Below are positions 63,987 to 64,000 of a stretch of DNA of 64,000 bases, one piece after another. The notes under the pieces were generated by a model. That model saw nothing but the letters and a program-made list of their open reading frames with translations. It searched no databases and was not told the DNA's origin. The stretch is from Nonlabens marinus S1-08 (GTDB lineage: Bacteria > Bacteroidota > Bacteroidia > Flavobacteriales > Flavobacteriaceae), in contig NZ_AP014548.1 of NCBI RefSeq assembly GCF_000831385.1, forward strand, positions 2,409,779 through 2,473,778. Direction: 5' to 3'. Position numbers and translations under genes: made by a program. Numbering within the stretch: the first letter of the stretch is position 1; every line of letters begins with the position of its first letter.

Positions 63987-64000
63987 AATGTCTATTTGAA

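Noticed and set aside
1..64000. tRNA, rRNA, CRISPR arrays, IS elements or prophage genes
   Set aside because: No cloverleaf-like segments, ribosomal sequence, regularly spaced direct repeats with unique spacers, transposases or phage structural genes were seen.

Overview
The window looks like chromosomal DNA of a marine-type flavobacterium (Bacteroidota, family Flavobacteriaceae). The signs are a gliding-motility-associated C-terminal (type IX secretion) domain protein, many lipoproteins with an S-C or T-S-C lipobox, the small domain families DUF4494, DUF4251 and ABA4-like, a eukaryote-like ADP/M13/M28 peptidase set, and several TAnnTTTG (-7) promoter boxes typical of the phylum. No rRNA, tRNA, IS element, prophage or CRISPR array was seen. 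The genus (for example Nonlabens or a relative) cannot be fixed from the sequence alone.

Layout. 1-4 kb: an overlapping operon with a type III polyketide synthase, a FabI-like reductase, a FabZ-like dehydratase, a FabF-like ketosynthase and an acyl carrier protein, probably a hybrid fatty-acid/polyketide pathway. 4-7.5 kb: PEP carboxylase and a nitroreductase. 7.5-8.2 kb: an AT-rich single-gene unit that resembles an inserted cassette. 8.2-10.4 kb: two HPF-like ribosome hibernation paralogues around a TerC membrane protein and a cysteine-less ArsC-like protein. 10.5-16.8 kb: a type IX secreted protein, lipoproteins, an ABA4-like membrane pair, a ThiE-like protein, DUF4494 and a methyltransferase. 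16.9-21 kb: ybbP-ybbA-type ABC exporter divergent from tesA. 21-23 kb: M13 peptidase. 23.2-29.4 kb: a four-gene TIR / caspase-hydrolase / membrane / TolB-TPR operon with a divergent repeat micro-ORF, the best candidate for an undescribed system. 29.5-38.9 kb: cold shock protein, hydrolase, M28 peptidase, transporter, two histidine kinases without response regulators, PepSY proteins, phospholipase A. 39-49 kb: two zinc alcohol dehydrogenases, DoxX pair, OmpA and lipocalin lipoproteins, MscS/YciH operon, fumarase. 49-54 kb: purL and a YD-like secreted protein. 54-56 kb: a DUF559 gene between strong hairpins. 56-64 kb: DnaJ-KTSC, SET, MscS, SLC13 permease and Lon.

The most striking non-gene signal is a palindrome, TTCGCTTTCGCGAAAGCGAA, whose 14-bp core GCTTTCGCGAAAGC occurs 22 times: 14 copies between genes and 8 inside genes. 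The copies inside genes are all in frame, and between them they are read in all three frames, giving the peptides FAFAKA, RFRESE or LSRK. The distribution looks like a dispersed mobile or functional chromosomal motif, not like terminators.

Most genes are ordinary housekeeping or envelope genes in short operons. Rho-independent hairpins mark many operon ends. Starts were moved downstream of the longest frame where a lipoprotein or secretion signal, a promoter box or an ATGA overlap indicated it; this is stated per gene.
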